A stretch of DNA of 64,000 nt from Fibrobacter sp. UWH6. Its GTDB lineage: Bacteria; Fibrobacterota; Fibrobacteria; Fibrobacterales; Fibrobacteraceae. A program made the translations under genes and the position numbers. The notes below the pieces were generated by a model. That model made no database searches, was not told the DNA's origin, and was given only the letters and a program-made list of their open reading frames with translations. The stretch covers positions 62,001-126,000 of the forward strand of contig NZ_FRAX01000003.1 in assembly GCF_900142465.1 (NCBI RefSeq), read 5' to 3'. Position 1 is the stretch's first letter. Every line of letters starts with the position of its first letter. Of this stretch, positions 32,422 through 42,713 are shown in pieces.

Positions 32422-34746
32422 ATGAAGCACTTTTCAACTAGTATAAAAAATGTTTTCTGCAATCTTCAAGACCTGTTAACAGGAATCCAGGGAAAACCGG
32501 CCCTATGGGGAGCCATGGTTTTCATCGTCACTTTGGTCACCTTCGACGCCCCCGTCTATGGAATTCCCCTACTGATTCTTTGTCCCTTTTTGATCCACGT
32601 TGCCTCCCGCCACTTGCAAAAGGCCTCCCTTGCGGCCCTGATTCTAGCCCTAATCAGCCACTACGCATTGCATAGCCCCATAAACCCGATTAAGTCCCAA
32701 GATGTTCCTCAACAGGGTTGCGGCATCGTCGAGACGATTCAAAAAAAATCCAGCGGTCTAGCCGTCATCATCAACAGCGGTTCTAACAAAATAAGACTCA
32801 CCGAAAAACGGGACCTCCCCATTATGCCCATGGCCGGAGATTCCATTTGTTACGAAGCCAGCTGGTACCCAGTCAATCCGCCAACCGTTCCAGGTGCGTT
32901 TGATACACGGCAATGGCTGCAATCACAAGGATTAACCGCCTACGGAAAATTCAAGCACTGGGATGTCTATAGCCACCGACTAGTTCCCGAACGATACTTC
33001 TATAAATTCCGACAATGGATAGCCCGCAGATTCGCCGACTACCTGGACCCAGCCGAAACAGGACTCTTGCTCGGGCTACTTGCCGGCGACAAGAGCGGAA
33101 TACCCGACGCCCTCCGCAGCGACTTTCAGAGGACGGGGCTTGTGCATGTGCTAGCCATCAGCGGATTCCATGTGGTACTGCTGGCAGGAATGCTCATGAT
33201 TCTTTTGAAAGCAACAGGCCTCCCCCATCACATAGTGCGTCTGTTTGCGGTATTACTGCTATTGCTCTACATCCCTGTAACCGGAGGTTCTCCTGCCGTG
33301 CGACGGGCCGTCATCATGTTCTCGGTCCCTCTAATAGGAGCCACCTTCCAAAAGCAGCCCAACCCATTAAACAGTCTGGGAATCGCCCTATTCATCATCA
33401 TGTTCCCGGAACCTGAAGTCATCTGGAATCCAGGCTTTCAGCTATCCGTGGCGGCTACGGCGGGCATCATCATTAGCGGCCCTCTAAATCCACTACAGGG
33501 TCTCCCCAAGAAACTGACCAAGAACAAACTATGGGCATTTTTTCAAGGAGCCATACTGGAACCTACCTACGTCACCTTTTGCGCCACCCTTTCTACAGCC
33601 CCCTTTCTCATCCATCATTTCAAGACTTTGTCGCCCGTTGCCTGGTTCGGAAACATCGTCGTTGTGCCAGCCATTTCCATGGGTATGCAGGCTGGCCTAT
33701 TTGCCTTGCTATCGCCCCTCGATATTTTAAGGCAAAACTTCTGCTATGCCGCCAAATTCTTTTTGCGTCTGGCCACCCTGTTAACGCGATTACTGTCCGA
33801 CTCTTCGGAAGCCTCCGCCACGGTGGGCCCCTTCGGCCCTGCGTTACTCCTTCTGCTGGGGCTGGTGATACTGCTGGCCCCTGCCGCAAAAAAGAACCGC
33901 CTTGTCCAGAGATTTTACCTGACGAGCCTTCTCGTATTTTGCGGAACATTCGCCTACGGAAATTTCATAAAGGCTAGCGTTCCCAATTGGCAATTAACCA
34001 CCCTAGATATAGGCCAAGGCGACAGCCACCTGCTTACAACTCCATCCCAAAAACATTTCCTCATCGACGCCGGTGACGGAACCCAGAACACCATCGTCCC
34101 CTACCTGCACCACATCGGAGTTTCCCGCCTCGACGCCTTTATCATCACCCACCCGGATCTGGACCATTACGGCGGAGCCCTTTCCCTGATTAAGACATTC
34201 CCTGTAAAAGAATTGTGGATTACGGATTGTGCCCGCATAGAAGACAAGTCTAACTGGCAAAAATTCATTCAGGAAGCATACAGCCGAGGCATAATCATTC
34301 GGGATATGGAACGTGGATTGCTATGGAAAGAACATCTTTTCCAGATTGAAATTCTTCATCCGGTTACCCGCCGGTGTGTCGACGTAAACACCCAGAGCAT
34401 CACACTGCGGGCCAAGGGATTGGGACACTCCGCCCTACTTACAGGCGATCTGACTATTGCAGGAGAAAAGGAAATCATGAACACAGATATGTACATAAAA
34501 AGTGATGTCCTGAAATTAGGACATCACGGATCAAAAACGTCTAGCAGTCGAGTCTTTCTGCAAAAGGTGCAACCCCAGTTAGCTATTGTTTCTAGCGGGC
34601 GACACAACCGCTTTCGCCACCCCAGCAAGCAGGTCATCCAACGGCTGGATTCCCTTGGAATACCTTACGTGAATACCGCCGAAAAAGGGACCATCCACAT
34701 TTTATTTTCAAGGGAAGGCGTGCAGACAAGCACCATGCTAGAATAA
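32422..34746 (+). CDS. comEC: ComEC/Rec2-family DNA uptake protein
   Basis: 774 aa with the three ComEC modules: an N-terminal DUF4131 region with membrane segments (about 10-170), a Competence domain of many TM helices (about 210-500, including LLAGDKSGIPD and HVLAISGFHV, both conserved), and a C-terminal metallo-beta-lactamase domain with THPDLDHYGG (about 570-580) and LGHHGSKTSSS. The protein should form the inner-membrane channel that pulls single-stranded DNA into the cell. No other competence genes are in this window. Divergent from the metzincin gene. Confidence 0.94.
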   Translation: MKHFSTSIKNVFCNLQDLLTGIQGKPALWGAMVFIVTLVTFDAPVYGIPLLILCPFLIHVASRHLQKASLAALILALISHYALHSPINPIKSQDVPQQGCGIVETIQKKSSGLAVIINSGSNKIRLTEKRDLPIMPMAGDSICYEASWYPVNPPTVPGAFDTRQWLQSQGLTAYGKFKHWDVYSHRLVPERYFYKFRQWIARRFADYLDPAETGLLLGLLAGDKSGIPDALRSDFQRTGLVHVLAISGFHVVLLAGMLMILLKATGLPHHIVRLFAVLLLLLYIPVTGGSPAVRRAVIMFSVPLIGATFQKQPNPLNSLGIALFIIMFPEPEVIWNPGFQLSVAATAGIIISGPLNPLQGLPKKLTKNKLWAFFQGAILEPTYVTFCATLSTAPFLIHHFKTLSPVAWFGNIVVVPAISMGMQAGLFALLSPLDILRQNFCYAAKFFLRLATLLTRLLSDSSEASATVGPFGPALLLLLGLVILLAPAAKKNRLVQRFYLTSLLVFCGTFAYGNFIKASVPNWQLTTLDIGQGDSHLLTTPSQKHFLIDAGDGTQNTIVPYLHHIGVSRLDAFIITHPDLDHYGGALSLIKTFPVKELWITDCARIEDKSNWQKFIQEAYSRGIIIRDMERGLLWKEHLFQIEILHPVTRRCVDVNTQSITLRAKGLGHSALLTGDLTIAGEKEIMNTDMYIKSDVLKLGHHGSKTSSSRVFLQKVQPQLAIVSSGRHNRFRHPSKQVIQRLDSLGIPYVNTAEKGTIHILFSREGVQTSTMLE

Positions 34747-34747
34747 A

Positions 34748-35455
34748 TTACAGCGAAGTCAAAACGTAGAGGGCAATGCTCTTCTGGTCGTTATTGGATT
34801 CCTGCAATACGCCGATATCGAATTCTACGCGGACTCTAGCACCACCTAGAGCCAACTCCATCTTGGGGATGATATCCAGCATGAAGTCATCCTTGAGGTA
34901 GCCCACGCTACCCGAGGAATTCACCTCGATCATCAAGAGGAAGGACTTTCCAAAATGCAAAGTGGGAATGGTTCCTACGGCGAATTTCACATAGCCGTCT
35001 TCGCCAGTTACACCCTTCAGAAAACCTGCACGGGCCTCATAACCATTGGAGAAATTCTTGGCGATGAAATATTCCTTGCCATAAGTCAGCACCAAGGCTC
35101 CACCGTTATCACGGTTCAAGCCGAAGTAGCCGTCAATTTCAAAAAAGGCTCCGTTAAAACGGTAGCGGGTACCGAAGTCTACGGAAGTTTCCACATTGTC
35201 CAGCTGATTGTAAGTGTACACATCCAGCTTGGCACCGATATCCCAGTCCTTGGCCAGCTGACCCATGATGTTCACGGGGAACAGCACATTGCTGCCAAAA
35301 TCAGAACGCAGGCCAACACCGGCGGCGAACTTGGGAGACGGTCTGAAATCAGGGCCATAAGTATAGCGCATGTTCCAGATACGATCCAGGGCGAAACTGT
35401 TAGCTGCAAACATTGCAACCACAAAGGCGAAAATGGCAAGACGTAAATTTCTCAT
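34748..35455 (-). CDS. Outer-membrane beta-barrel protein, function unknown
   Basis: 235 aa from the ATG at 35455, which is followed by a signal peptide (MRNLRLAIFAFVVAMFAANS, cut near SFA). The mature part is made of alternating hydrophobic and polar strands (YRFNGAFFEIDGYFGL, ARVRVEFDIGVL), typical of an 8-10-strand barrel. No family recognised. It lies convergent with comEC, 1 nt apart, and divergent from hisC. Confidence 0.75.
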   Translation of the reverse strand: MRNLRLAIFAFVVAMFAANSFALDRIWNMRYTYGPDFRPSPKFAAGVGLRSDFGSNVLFPVNIMGQLAKDWDIGAKLDVYTYNQLDNVETSVDFGTRYRFNGAFFEIDGYFGLNRDNGGALVLTYGKEYFIAKNFSNGYEARAGFLKGVTGEDGYVKFAVGTIPTLHFGKSFLLMIEVNSSGSVGYLKDDFMLDIIPKMELALGGARVRVEFDIGVLQESNNDQKSIALYVLTSL

Positions 35456-35516
35456 ACTGCCCAAAGTTAGCTAAATTTTGTCCAGCCTTTTGTAGGCTCA
35501 TTCAAAAGAGGATATT

Positions 35517-36608
35517 ATGATCGATCCGCGTCCCGAACTTTCTAAGCTTTCTGACTACGTCCCTGGCAAGTCCATGGATGAAATTCGTGCCAAGTACGGC
35601 CTTACCGAAGTGGTAAAGCTGGCTTCCAACGAAAACCCCCTCGGCCCTTCCCCCAAGGCCAAGGAAGCCTACCTGAAGATCGTGGACACACTGCATCTTT
35701 ACCCTCGTGGTGACGCTCCCACCCTGATTAACGCCCTTGCCGAATTTTACGGTGTCAAGACCAGCCAGTTGGTGCTGGGTAACGGTTCCGACGAAATCAT
35801 CGACATGGTAGGCAAGGCATTTATCCGTCAGGGCGACAACTGTGTGGGCATTACCCCCACCTTCAGCGTCTACAAGTTTACCACACTCTCCAACGGTGCC
35901 GATTTTATTGGCGTTGGGGTCGGCGAAGAAAAGACCGACTTGAATAAGTTGGCCGCAGCCATTAATGAAAAGACCCGCGTGGCCTTTATCTGCAGCCCCA
36001 ATAACCCCACCGGCGTTTACTACACAGGCGCAGAACTTGAAGAATTTTTGAGCAAGGTTCCCTCCAATGTGATGGTGTTCCTGGACGAAGCCTACGCTGA
36101 ATTCGCCACCGCTGAAGATTACCCTCGCATGTTCGAAATGATCGCGAAGTACCCCAACCTGCTTATCAACCGCACCTTCAGCAAGATCTACGGTCTGGCA
36201 GGCATCCGTCTGGGTTACGCCATCTCCAGCGAACAGGTCATCAAGGCCATGTGGAAGATCAAGCCGCCTTTCGACATTAACCTGGCCGCCCAGGCTGCAG
36301 CCATTGCCGCCCTCGGCGACAAGGAACACGTGGAACGTACCCGCCAGCTGAACGCCGACGGCATCAAGGTCCTGAAGCCCTTCTTCGAAGGTCTCGGTTT
36401 CAAGGTGCTGCCCACCCAAGGCAACTTCATCTGCGTCCACATCGGCCCTAAGGCAAAAGAAATGGTGCAGTTCCTGGAAGAAAACGGCATGATTATCCGC
36501 GGCCTCACCAGCTTCGGTTTGCCGGAACACGTCCGCATTACCTTGGGCAAGCCTGAAGAAAACCAGTTCTTGATGAATCTTGTTAAGAAGTGGACAAAAC
36601 AGGTATGA
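35517..36608 (+). CDS. hisC: Histidinol-phosphate aminotransferase
   Basis: PLP enzyme of histidine synthesis (363 aa). Class I/II aminotransferase signatures: LASNENPLGPSP at the N-terminus, LGNGSDEIIDM, CSPNNPTG, LDEAYAEFA and the PLP-lysine motif RTFSKIYGLAGIRLGYA (Lys about residue 222). The ribosome site AGAGGA precedes the ATG. A histidinol-phosphatase-type gene follows after 114 nt of repeats, so two consecutive pathway steps lie together. Confidence 0.95.
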   Translation: MIDPRPELSKLSDYVPGKSMDEIRAKYGLTEVVKLASNENPLGPSPKAKEAYLKIVDTLHLYPRGDAPTLINALAEFYGVKTSQLVLGNGSDEIIDMVGKAFIRQGDNCVGITPTFSVYKFTTLSNGADFIGVGVGEEKTDLNKLAAAINEKTRVAFICSPNNPTGVYYTGAELEEFLSKVPSNVMVFLDEAYAEFATAEDYPRMFEMIAKYPNLLINRTFSKIYGLAGIRLGYAISSEQVIKAMWKIKPPFDINLAAQAAAIAALGDKEHVERTRQLNADGIKVLKPFFEGLGFKVLPTQGNFICVHIGPKAKEMVQFLEENGMIIRGLTSFGLPEHVRITLGKPEENQFLMNLVKKWTKQV

Positions 36609-36720
36609 GGGCGCAGCGGCGCTGCTTTGAGGTATGAGGGCGCGACTTCGTCGCTTTGAAGTGTCATCCTGAACGACCCTATATGTCATCCTGAACGAAG
36701 TGAAGGATCCAGAGAGGTTA
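36602..36720. repeat. Repeats between hisC and hisN-type gene
   Basis: Two copies beginning AGGTATGAGGGCGC and ending GCTTTG (36602-36630 and 36631-36658), each closing on a small palindrome, then two copies of TGTCATCCTGAACGA (36662-36676 and 36684-36698). The second is followed by AGTGAAGGATCC. The first copy starts inside the hisC stop codon region. Confidence 0.85.
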
Positions 36721-36722
36721 CA

Positions 36723-37550
36723 ATGAGCGCAACAAAAGAAAATCTTGATTTGTTAAACATTGCCCTGAAGGCTGCCGAACTGGCTCAGGGTAACATCCTA
36801 AAGTATTTCCAGAACGATGTTGGCGTGGAATGGAAAGCAGACAAGACTCCTGTGACCATCGCCGACAAGAGCACCGAAGAACTTTGCCGCGAATTCTGGG
36901 CAAAGGAAACTCCGGGCTTCGGCGTCATTGGTGAAGAATTTGGAATCGAAAGTCCCGATGCAGAATACCAGTGGGTCATCGATCCCATCGACGGCACCAA
37001 GGCATTCATCCACGGCGTGCCTCTGTTCGGTACCTTGATTGCACTATACCGTCGCGGCGAAGCAATCGCCAGCCTTATCCGCATCCCGGCCATGAACACC
37101 GCTGTTTGGGCCGTGAAGGATGGCGGAGCATTCCTCGGTAGCAGCGCACAGGACTGCCGCGTCTCCAAGTGTTCCAAGGTGGAAAAACTTTCCGACGCCC
37201 TGGTTCTTTCCGGCACCGTCAACACCATGGAAACTGCAGGCTATGGCGAACAGTACGCAAACGTCCGTCGCGCAGCCCGCCTCCACCGCGGTTGGGGCGA
37301 CTGCTACGGTTACTACCTGGTAGCCGCAGGCCGCGCCGAACTGATGATCGACCCCATCGTTTCCCTCTGGGACATCGCCCCGTATCCTCTGCTTTTCTCT
37401 GAGGCAGGTGGCAAGTTCAGCATGCTGGACGGCAGAACCGAACTGTTCGATGCCAACGGCAAGCCCGTCGCCCCCATTTACGAAGGCTACACCAGCTTCG
37501 CATCCAACGGACTCATCCACAACGAAGTTGCAGGGTATTTCAAGAAGTAA
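36723..37550 (+). CDS. hisN: Inositol monophosphatase family protein, probable histidinol-phosphatase
   Basis: 275 aa, Mg-dependent sugar/alcohol phosphatase fold. Motifs: GEEFG (Glu metal ligand), WVIDPIDGTKAFIHG (the DPIDGT core), then LWDIAPYPLL (about 214-223) with the final metal Asp. The HisN subfamily is indicated by the hisC neighbour and by DPIDGTKAF; IMPases usually have DPLDGT(T/V)NF. It should convert L-histidinol phosphate to L-histidinol. The gene assignment rests on context, so a general IMPase or CysQ role is possible. Confidence 0.82.
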   Translation: MSATKENLDLLNIALKAAELAQGNILKYFQNDVGVEWKADKTPVTIADKSTEELCREFWAKETPGFGVIGEEFGIESPDAEYQWVIDPIDGTKAFIHGVPLFGTLIALYRRGEAIASLIRIPAMNTAVWAVKDGGAFLGSSAQDCRVSKCSKVEKLSDALVLSGTVNTMETAGYGEQYANVRRAARLHRGWGDCYGYYLVAAGRAELMIDPIVSLWDIAPYPLLFSEAGGKFSMLDGRTELFDANGKPVAPIYEGYTSFASNGLIHNEVAGYFKK

Positions 37551-37597
37551 TATCAAAGCCGTAAATTACGGCAAAACAGGTTAGAAGGAGACAACAA

Positions 37598-38671
37598 ATG
37601 AAGTTCACAAAAATTACAGTTGCAATTTTTACAGTTGCATTAACTGCTTTATCCTTAATCGCATGTGGCGACGACAGTTCCGGGACTGCAGCCTCAAACA
37701 ATCCGTTTTCACCTACTGGCGGATATGTTTATCAGCTTTCCGTCAATGAAGCGACCCAAACACTTATTGTTTCCATGTCACGAGAAGTCGGCGACTGCGC
37801 CCTTGTAGATGGGGAACCACAATGGCTCGACGGAGGCTTAAAGGTTTATGCAGATACCAATACGTACGAAATCAAGGGAGACACTCTAATCCTCCACACC
37901 TTTAAGACCTATGATGACGAAGTTTACGATCGCAAAAACTTTCTTATTGGCAAAAACAATGGTCGCCTATATGGTACTTGGGAAGCGCTTCTTTGCAATG
38001 ATGACGATGACGACGGAGTGCAAGAGTGCAGCCTCTCACCTTACGCCACAGAAACAATCACTTTCACCCAATCAACAGCCACTGTCAACTTTAGTTTAAG
38101 AGAAAATGCTGATTTCACAAAAACGGATCTAGCCTACTACATTGTACAGGCTCTCTACAATGGTTCCGGTTTCCACGAAATCTACGCCAGCGATTTTGAC
38201 GATCAGGATCAGGGAGGCCCGGAGTTCGACGTTTTCCTGCAAGAAAACAACATTACGTATCAAAAAGTAAGCAACAAGCAAGCGAACTTCACCATTAACG
38301 GCCAAGTCTACACCTTTAGCCTCACCTCTGCAGAAGAATCAATGGAATCAAGGCTGGTAGAAGCAACCGTAACCACGCTTTCCTCCACTTGCTACCTAAA
38401 AGATTTTGAAGAAGCGATTTCCAAGGAAACCTGCAATAGTCGCGACATCTACGACATGAGCGGGTTCCACGAATGCGGCATTGAATACGAACCAGACAGC
38501 ATTGTTTACAACCAACTCATTCACGAAAACCACCTTACGAACATCGATGAATTCCGTGAATGCATTCGTAGTATTGCTCAACAGCCAAGTTCAGACATTC
38601 CCCTTCTGTATAAAAGAGCAGCCAAGGAAGCAAAGCCATCCAAGAAAAATTCCTGGTTTGCAAAGTTCTAA
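37598..38671 (+). CDS. Lipoprotein, function unknown
   Basis: 357 aa. Ribosome site AGAAGGAG with good spacing; signal peptide and lipobox LIACG with Cys23. The mature protein has no recognised domain. It carries a poly-Asp stretch (NDDDDDG, about 139-145) that could bind calcium, and six or more cysteines that may form disulfides. The C-terminus is basic (KRAAKEAKPSKKNSWFAKF). It resembles the many lineage-specific lipoproteins of Fibrobacter, but I cannot name a family. Confidence 0.75.
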   Translation: MKFTKITVAIFTVALTALSLIACGDDSSGTAASNNPFSPTGGYVYQLSVNEATQTLIVSMSREVGDCALVDGEPQWLDGGLKVYADTNTYEIKGDTLILHTFKTYDDEVYDRKNFLIGKNNGRLYGTWEALLCNDDDDDGVQECSLSPYATETITFTQSTATVNFSLRENADFTKTDLAYYIVQALYNGSGFHEIYASDFDDQDQGGPEFDVFLQENNITYQKVSNKQANFTINGQVYTFSLTSAEESMESRLVEATVTTLSSTCYLKDFEEAISKETCNSRDIYDMSGFHECGIEYEPDSIVYNQLIHENHLTNIDEFRECIRSIAQQPSSDIPLLYKRAAKEAKPSKKNSWFAKF

Positions 38672-38709
38672 TCTAGCCAACAATAACACAACGCAGTTTG
38701 TATAAAAGA

Positions 38710-38739
38710 AACAGCCTCGGGAAATCCGGGGCTGTTCTT
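38710..38739 (+). terminator. Weak terminator after the lipoprotein gene
   Basis: Hairpin AACAGCCTCGG-GAAAT-CCGGGGCTGTT followed by CTTG, with only a short T tract. Confidence 0.55.
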
Positions 38740-38802
38740 GTACCAGACTTTCGTCCAGCGCTTTGGGGTTAGGAGGAATTTTTTGCGGCGTTCCGCGACG
38801 CT

Positions 38803-41403
38803 TTACTTCACAGTAAACACGCCGTTTTCGTAGTCGATGACCACCGGCTTTGCGGAGCTTACTGTGCCAGCAAGGATGGCGTGGCTCAGCACACGTTCCA
38901 CGTTGCGTTCAATGAAACGCTGGATGGGACGGGCACCGAATTCCGGCTGGTAAGCGCCATCCGCAATGGCATCCAAGGCTGCATCGGACAGAGTCAGTTC
39001 CAGTCCCTGACGGGCGGCACGCTTTGCAAGGCCAGCGAACTTCAGCTTTACAATGTCGCGGATCTGAGGCTTGGTAAGACTCTGGAATACCAGCGTTTCA
39101 TCCAGACGGTTCAGGAATTCCGGACGGAAGAAAGCATGAAGGTCGGCTTCAATGTCGGCAACCGTCACCGGCGCGACGTTCTCGCCCGAAGAGCCTGCGG
39201 CACTACCAGCGGCGCCAGAAGTTGCGCGGGCCAAGCGTTCGCGGAACTTTTCTGCACCCAGGTTAGACGTCATCAAGATCAGGGTGTTCTTGAAGTTCAC
39301 CGTGCGGCCCTTACCATCAGTCAAACGACCGTCATCAAGAACCTGCAGCAAGGTGTTGAACACATCGGGATGAGCCTTCTCGATTTCGTCCAGCAAGATG
39401 ACGCAATAAGGCTTGGTACGAACGGCTTCCGTCAGCTGGCCGCCTTCTTCGTAGCCCACATATCCCGGAGGCGCACCGATCAAACGGCTTACCGTATGCT
39501 TTTCCATGTATTCGCTCATGTCGATACGGACCAGAGCGTTTTCATCATCGAAAAGTTCCACAGCCAAGGCCTTGGCCAGTTCCGTCTTGCCGACACCTGT
39601 GGGGCCCAGGAACAGGAAGCTGCCAATAGGAGCGTTCTCGCGGCTCAATCCGCTACGGTTTCTCAAGATAGCTTCAGACACCGCTTCCACAGCATCATCC
39701 TGGCCAATCACGCGAGCATGCAGGCGTTCATCCAAATGGAGCAACTTGGACTTTTCGCCTTCGCAAAGCTTGGTCACAGGAACACCAGTCCAACGGCTCA
39801 CCACCATAGAGATGGTATCTTCCGTCACCTCTTCGCTCAGGTCATCGCCCGTGGTAGACTTTGCGATGGCAGCAGACTTTTCCGCGATTTCCTTTTCCAG
39901 GTTCACGATTTTGTTGTACTTCAGTTCCGCAGCACGGTTCAGGTCGTAGCGAGCTTCAGCCTGTTCCATTTCGGTACGGGCATCTGCCAGAGATTTCTTC
40001 AAGTCACGAATTTCAGCGAAGGCGGCACGACGATCCTGCCAGCGCTCCTGCATAGCCTTCACGGCGGCAGCAGTCACAGCCAGATCTTCACGCAGTTCCT
40101 TCAAGCGACGGACAGAAACTTCATCCGTTTCCTTTGCCAGAGCCTGCTCCTCGATCTTCATCTGTAGTTCCTTACGCTGCAAAGTATCCAGAGCTTCCGG
40201 CACCGTATCCATCTGAGTTTTTACCAAACTTGCGGCTTCGTCAATCAGGTCGATAGCCTTATCCGGCAAGAATCGGTCACTGATGTAACGGTTAGAAAGT
40301 TTCACTGCAGCCACCAAGGCATTATCATGCAGACGCACGCCGTGGTGAGCATCGAAACCATCCTTAATTCCACGGAGGATAGAGATTGCCTCTTCTTCCG
40401 TAGGTTCATCAACTTGCACCGGCTGGAAACGACGTTCCAAAGCGGAATCCTTCTCGATGTACTTACGGTATTCCTGGGTGGTGGTAGCGCCAATGCAGTG
40501 CAGTTCACCACGAGCCAGCTTGGGCTTCAGCATGTTACCCAAGTCCATGGAGCCCTCGGTCTTGCCGGCACCCACAATGGTATGGATTTCGTCAATGAAC
40601 AGAAGAGTATTTCCGTCTTCTTCAAGGGCGTCCAGAACAGATTTCAGACGTTCCTCGAAATCGCCGCGGTACTTTGCGCCAGCCATCAGGGCGGACAAAT
40701 CCAGGGCGAAAAGTTTCTTGCCCTTCAATGCGTCAGGCACATCGCCGCGATAGATTCGCTCGGCGAGCCCTTCGACGATAGCGGTCTTACCCACGCCAGG
40801 TTCACCAACGAGGCAGGGGTTGTTTTTCGTCTTTCGGCTAAGGATCAAGATTACACGACGGATTTCCTCTTCACGGCCAATCACCGGCGAAAGCCTGCCA
40901 TCGGCAGCCATTTCAACCAGCTCACGACCATACAACTTCAGCGGGGACTGTTCCTCGGCATTGGCTGCCCCGGCAAAGGGATCGGAGAGCCAAGTCTCCA
41001 CCACTTCCACGGAACCCAAGGCGTCTTCAAAAACCTTGGCAATGCCGCGGTCCCCCGCAAACTTCATCAAGGCCACCAGCATATCGCCAGGAGTCACCAT
41101 ACGGTTCACCTGACGGGCCGACTGCACGGCAGCACGCAAAACACGGTTCAGATCGCTATCCGGGCCCACATCCGGGTTTGCCCCTTCCACACGGGGCACC
41201 TTCTGCACGAAAGGCTCCAGACGACCGCGCAGGTCCTGAGTCTTCGCGTTCTTGGACTTATACAGCTTTTTCAGGGTCGCATCAGGGCCTTCTACCAGAC
41301 CCACGGCCAAATGGGCACATCCCAGGTAAGAATGGGAATTACGGTCCATCAAACTCTGGGCCTTGGCCAAAACCTTTTCTGCATCATTATTAAAATCAGA
41401 CAT
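38803..41403 (-). CDS. clpB: ATP-dependent disaggregase ClpB
   Basis: Hsp100 chaperone (866 aa from the ATG at 41403, which has a GGAGG site 5 nt upstream). It rescues aggregated protein together with DnaK. Two Clp-N repeats lie about 1-150, then AAA+ module 1 (GEPGVGKT, about 200), the coiled-coil middle domain (about 400-525, Glu/Arg/Ala-rich), AAA+ module 2 (GPTGVGKT, about 600) and the C-terminal D2-small domain. No CIRCE or HrcA-type element is visible upstream. A minus-strand terminator-like hairpin lies 110 nt before it (see findings). Confidence 0.97.
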   Translation of the reverse strand: MSDFNNDAEKVLAKAQSLMDRNSHSYLGCAHLAVGLVEGPDATLKKLYKSKNAKTQDLRGRLEPFVQKVPRVEGANPDVGPDSDLNRVLRAAVQSARQVNRMVTPGDMLVALMKFAGDRGIAKVFEDALGSVEVVETWLSDPFAGAANAEEQSPLKLYGRELVEMAADGRLSPVIGREEEIRRVILILSRKTKNNPCLVGEPGVGKTAIVEGLAERIYRGDVPDALKGKKLFALDLSALMAGAKYRGDFEERLKSVLDALEEDGNTLLFIDEIHTIVGAGKTEGSMDLGNMLKPKLARGELHCIGATTTQEYRKYIEKDSALERRFQPVQVDEPTEEEAISILRGIKDGFDAHHGVRLHDNALVAAVKLSNRYISDRFLPDKAIDLIDEAASLVKTQMDTVPEALDTLQRKELQMKIEEQALAKETDEVSVRRLKELREDLAVTAAAVKAMQERWQDRRAAFAEIRDLKKSLADARTEMEQAEARYDLNRAAELKYNKIVNLEKEIAEKSAAIAKSTTGDDLSEEVTEDTISMVVSRWTGVPVTKLCEGEKSKLLHLDERLHARVIGQDDAVEAVSEAILRNRSGLSRENAPIGSFLFLGPTGVGKTELAKALAVELFDDENALVRIDMSEYMEKHTVSRLIGAPPGYVGYEEGGQLTEAVRTKPYCVILLDEIEKAHPDVFNTLLQVLDDGRLTDGKGRTVNFKNTLILMTSNLGAEKFRERLARATSGAAGSAAGSSGENVAPVTVADIEADLHAFFRPEFLNRLDETLVFQSLTKPQIRDIVKLKFAGLAKRAARQGLELTLSDAALDAIADGAYQPEFGARPIQRFIERNVERVLSHAILAGTVSSAKPVVIDYENGVFTVK

Positions 41404-41884
41404 ATTTGCCTCCGCCACAAGGGCGCTTTTCTTTATTAACGCCCCACTTAATGCAATTGTCGTGCCAAGACCGTCTTTTTATGGATTTACCGCAAAAAAA
41501 CACCGCAAACGGTAAAAAAAGGCTTTTTTTTCATAAAAAAAGCCCCTATTTCGTTTAAAAAAGAACATTTTTCATCTCAAAAAGAACCGCCAGAACGTCC
41601 AAATTTGCGACATACACCCTCCAACACCCTCCCAAAAGGAGCGCTCCCATTGTAAAGTGTTGTAAAACCCAACAACGGCAAATCACCTTGGACTATTCCC
41701 ACTTGGACCAAACAAATCTATCTTAAGGATACAAAACCAAACATCCCATACACCAACAACGGCGCTCCTTTGGGGGGGCGCCGCTTGTTTTTTTGGGGTC
41801 TAAAAAAAATTTGAGTTTATTGGTCTGCGCCCCCCCCTTTTTGTATATTACCGCCCGTAATTTTTTACAACAAGGAGAACAAAC
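41404..41884. other. Long intergenic region with orphan terminators
   Basis: 480 nt without a convincing gene. On the minus strand at 41546-41514, GGCTTTTTTT/AAAAAAAGCC followed by T7 forms a terminator upstream of clpB. On the plus strand at 41756-41794, CGGCGCTCC-TTTG-GGGGGGCGCCG followed by T7 forms another. Neither lies after a gene. A palindrome GGAGCGCTCC is at 41638-41647. Confidence 0.6.
41756..41794 (+). terminator. Orphan terminator
   Basis: Strong hairpin CGGCGCTCC/GGGGGGCGCCG and a T7 tract, without an upstream gene on this strand. The following gene has its own TATATT box beyond it (about 41843-41848), so this terminator likely ends a short RNA. Confidence 0.65.
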
Positions 41885-42646
41885 ATGCTCAAAAAAATCG
41901 CACTCACCGGAATTTTCGCAGCCTCGGCAACCTTCGCCTCCTGGGATCTGTTCCCGGTGCTCCCCAAAAATCAAGGCGAAGCTCATACAGGTCTCGCTTA
42001 CAACGAAACAAATTACGCCAGCTGCCTCACCATGTTCGCTGGCGCACGATTTTCCGTCATTCAAAACTTGGAATTAGGGGTAATGGTTCCGTTCCGCTTC
42101 TACACAGAACTGCATGGAACCGAAATGGACGATGTCAATGGTTTAGGAAACATCGAAGCTTCGATTCGATACCAGTTCATCCCTAAAATGAACGCTTTCT
42201 TCGACGTAGCTATCCCCGTTGGCGATGATTCTTACAACGTTGAAGACGAATGGACGCTGAAAGGAGGCTTTCAATTCTCCTCAATCTTAACCCCCACGGT
42301 CAACTTCGGGTCGGAACTTGGCGTCCAGTATGAAACAGAAGGTGAGAAGAACTATTCGGAATTAGCCGCTAACATTTCAGCAGAACTGGATTTTACCGTT
42401 GTACCCCACTACACGCCCTATATCCGTTCTACAGTTTCCTTTATCATCGGAATCTATGACGATAGCGGTTTTGATTCCTTTCTTGGCAAAAACACCCCAG
42501 TCGGAACCTGGATTACCGTGGGTTCCAAGTTTGACATCACCGAATGGCTGAACCTAGACGCCTCCTACGGAGTTGGCATCGGCGACCACCTTTATGGTCC
42601 CAACCGTCCTAAAACTTATGGCCTAGGCTTAAACTTCCGTTTCTAA
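41885..42646 (+). CDS. Outer-membrane beta-barrel protein
   Basis: 253 aa. Signal peptide about 1-19 (MLKKIALTGIFAASATFAS). Amphipathic strands follow, and the chain ends KTYGLGLNFRF with a terminal Phe, the typical recognition signal for insertion by BamA. No family recognised; the layout suggests a small transporter or porin of the meta-pathway/OmpW size. Ribosome site AAGGAG precedes the ATG; a -10-like TATATT lies about 35 nt upstream. A terminator follows. Confidence 0.83.
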   Translation: MLKKIALTGIFAASATFASWDLFPVLPKNQGEAHTGLAYNETNYASCLTMFAGARFSVIQNLELGVMVPFRFYTELHGTEMDDVNGLGNIEASIRYQFIPKMNAFFDVAIPVGDDSYNVEDEWTLKGGFQFSSILTPTVNFGSELGVQYETEGEKNYSELAANISAELDFTVVPHYTPYIRSTVSFIIGIYDDSGFDSFLGKNTPVGTWITVGSKFDITEWLNLDASYGVGIGDHLYGPNRPKTYGLGLNFRF

Positions 42647-42666
42647 GTCACAAGGTTTAAAGCAAA

Positions 42667-42698
42667 GGCGCTCCTTTCGGGGCGCCTCTTTTATTTTC
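42667..42698 (+). terminator. Terminator after the outer-membrane protein gene
   Basis: GGCGCTCC-TTTC-GGGGCGCC followed by TCTTTTATTTT. Its stem resembles the orphan terminator at 41760. Confidence 0.85.
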
Positions 42699-42713
42699 TA
42701 ACAGAAGATAAAA

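Noticed and set aside
41404-41500. CIRCE (HrcA) operator upstream of clpB
   Set aside because: No TTAGCACTC/GAGTGCTAA pair is present within 200 nt of the start.
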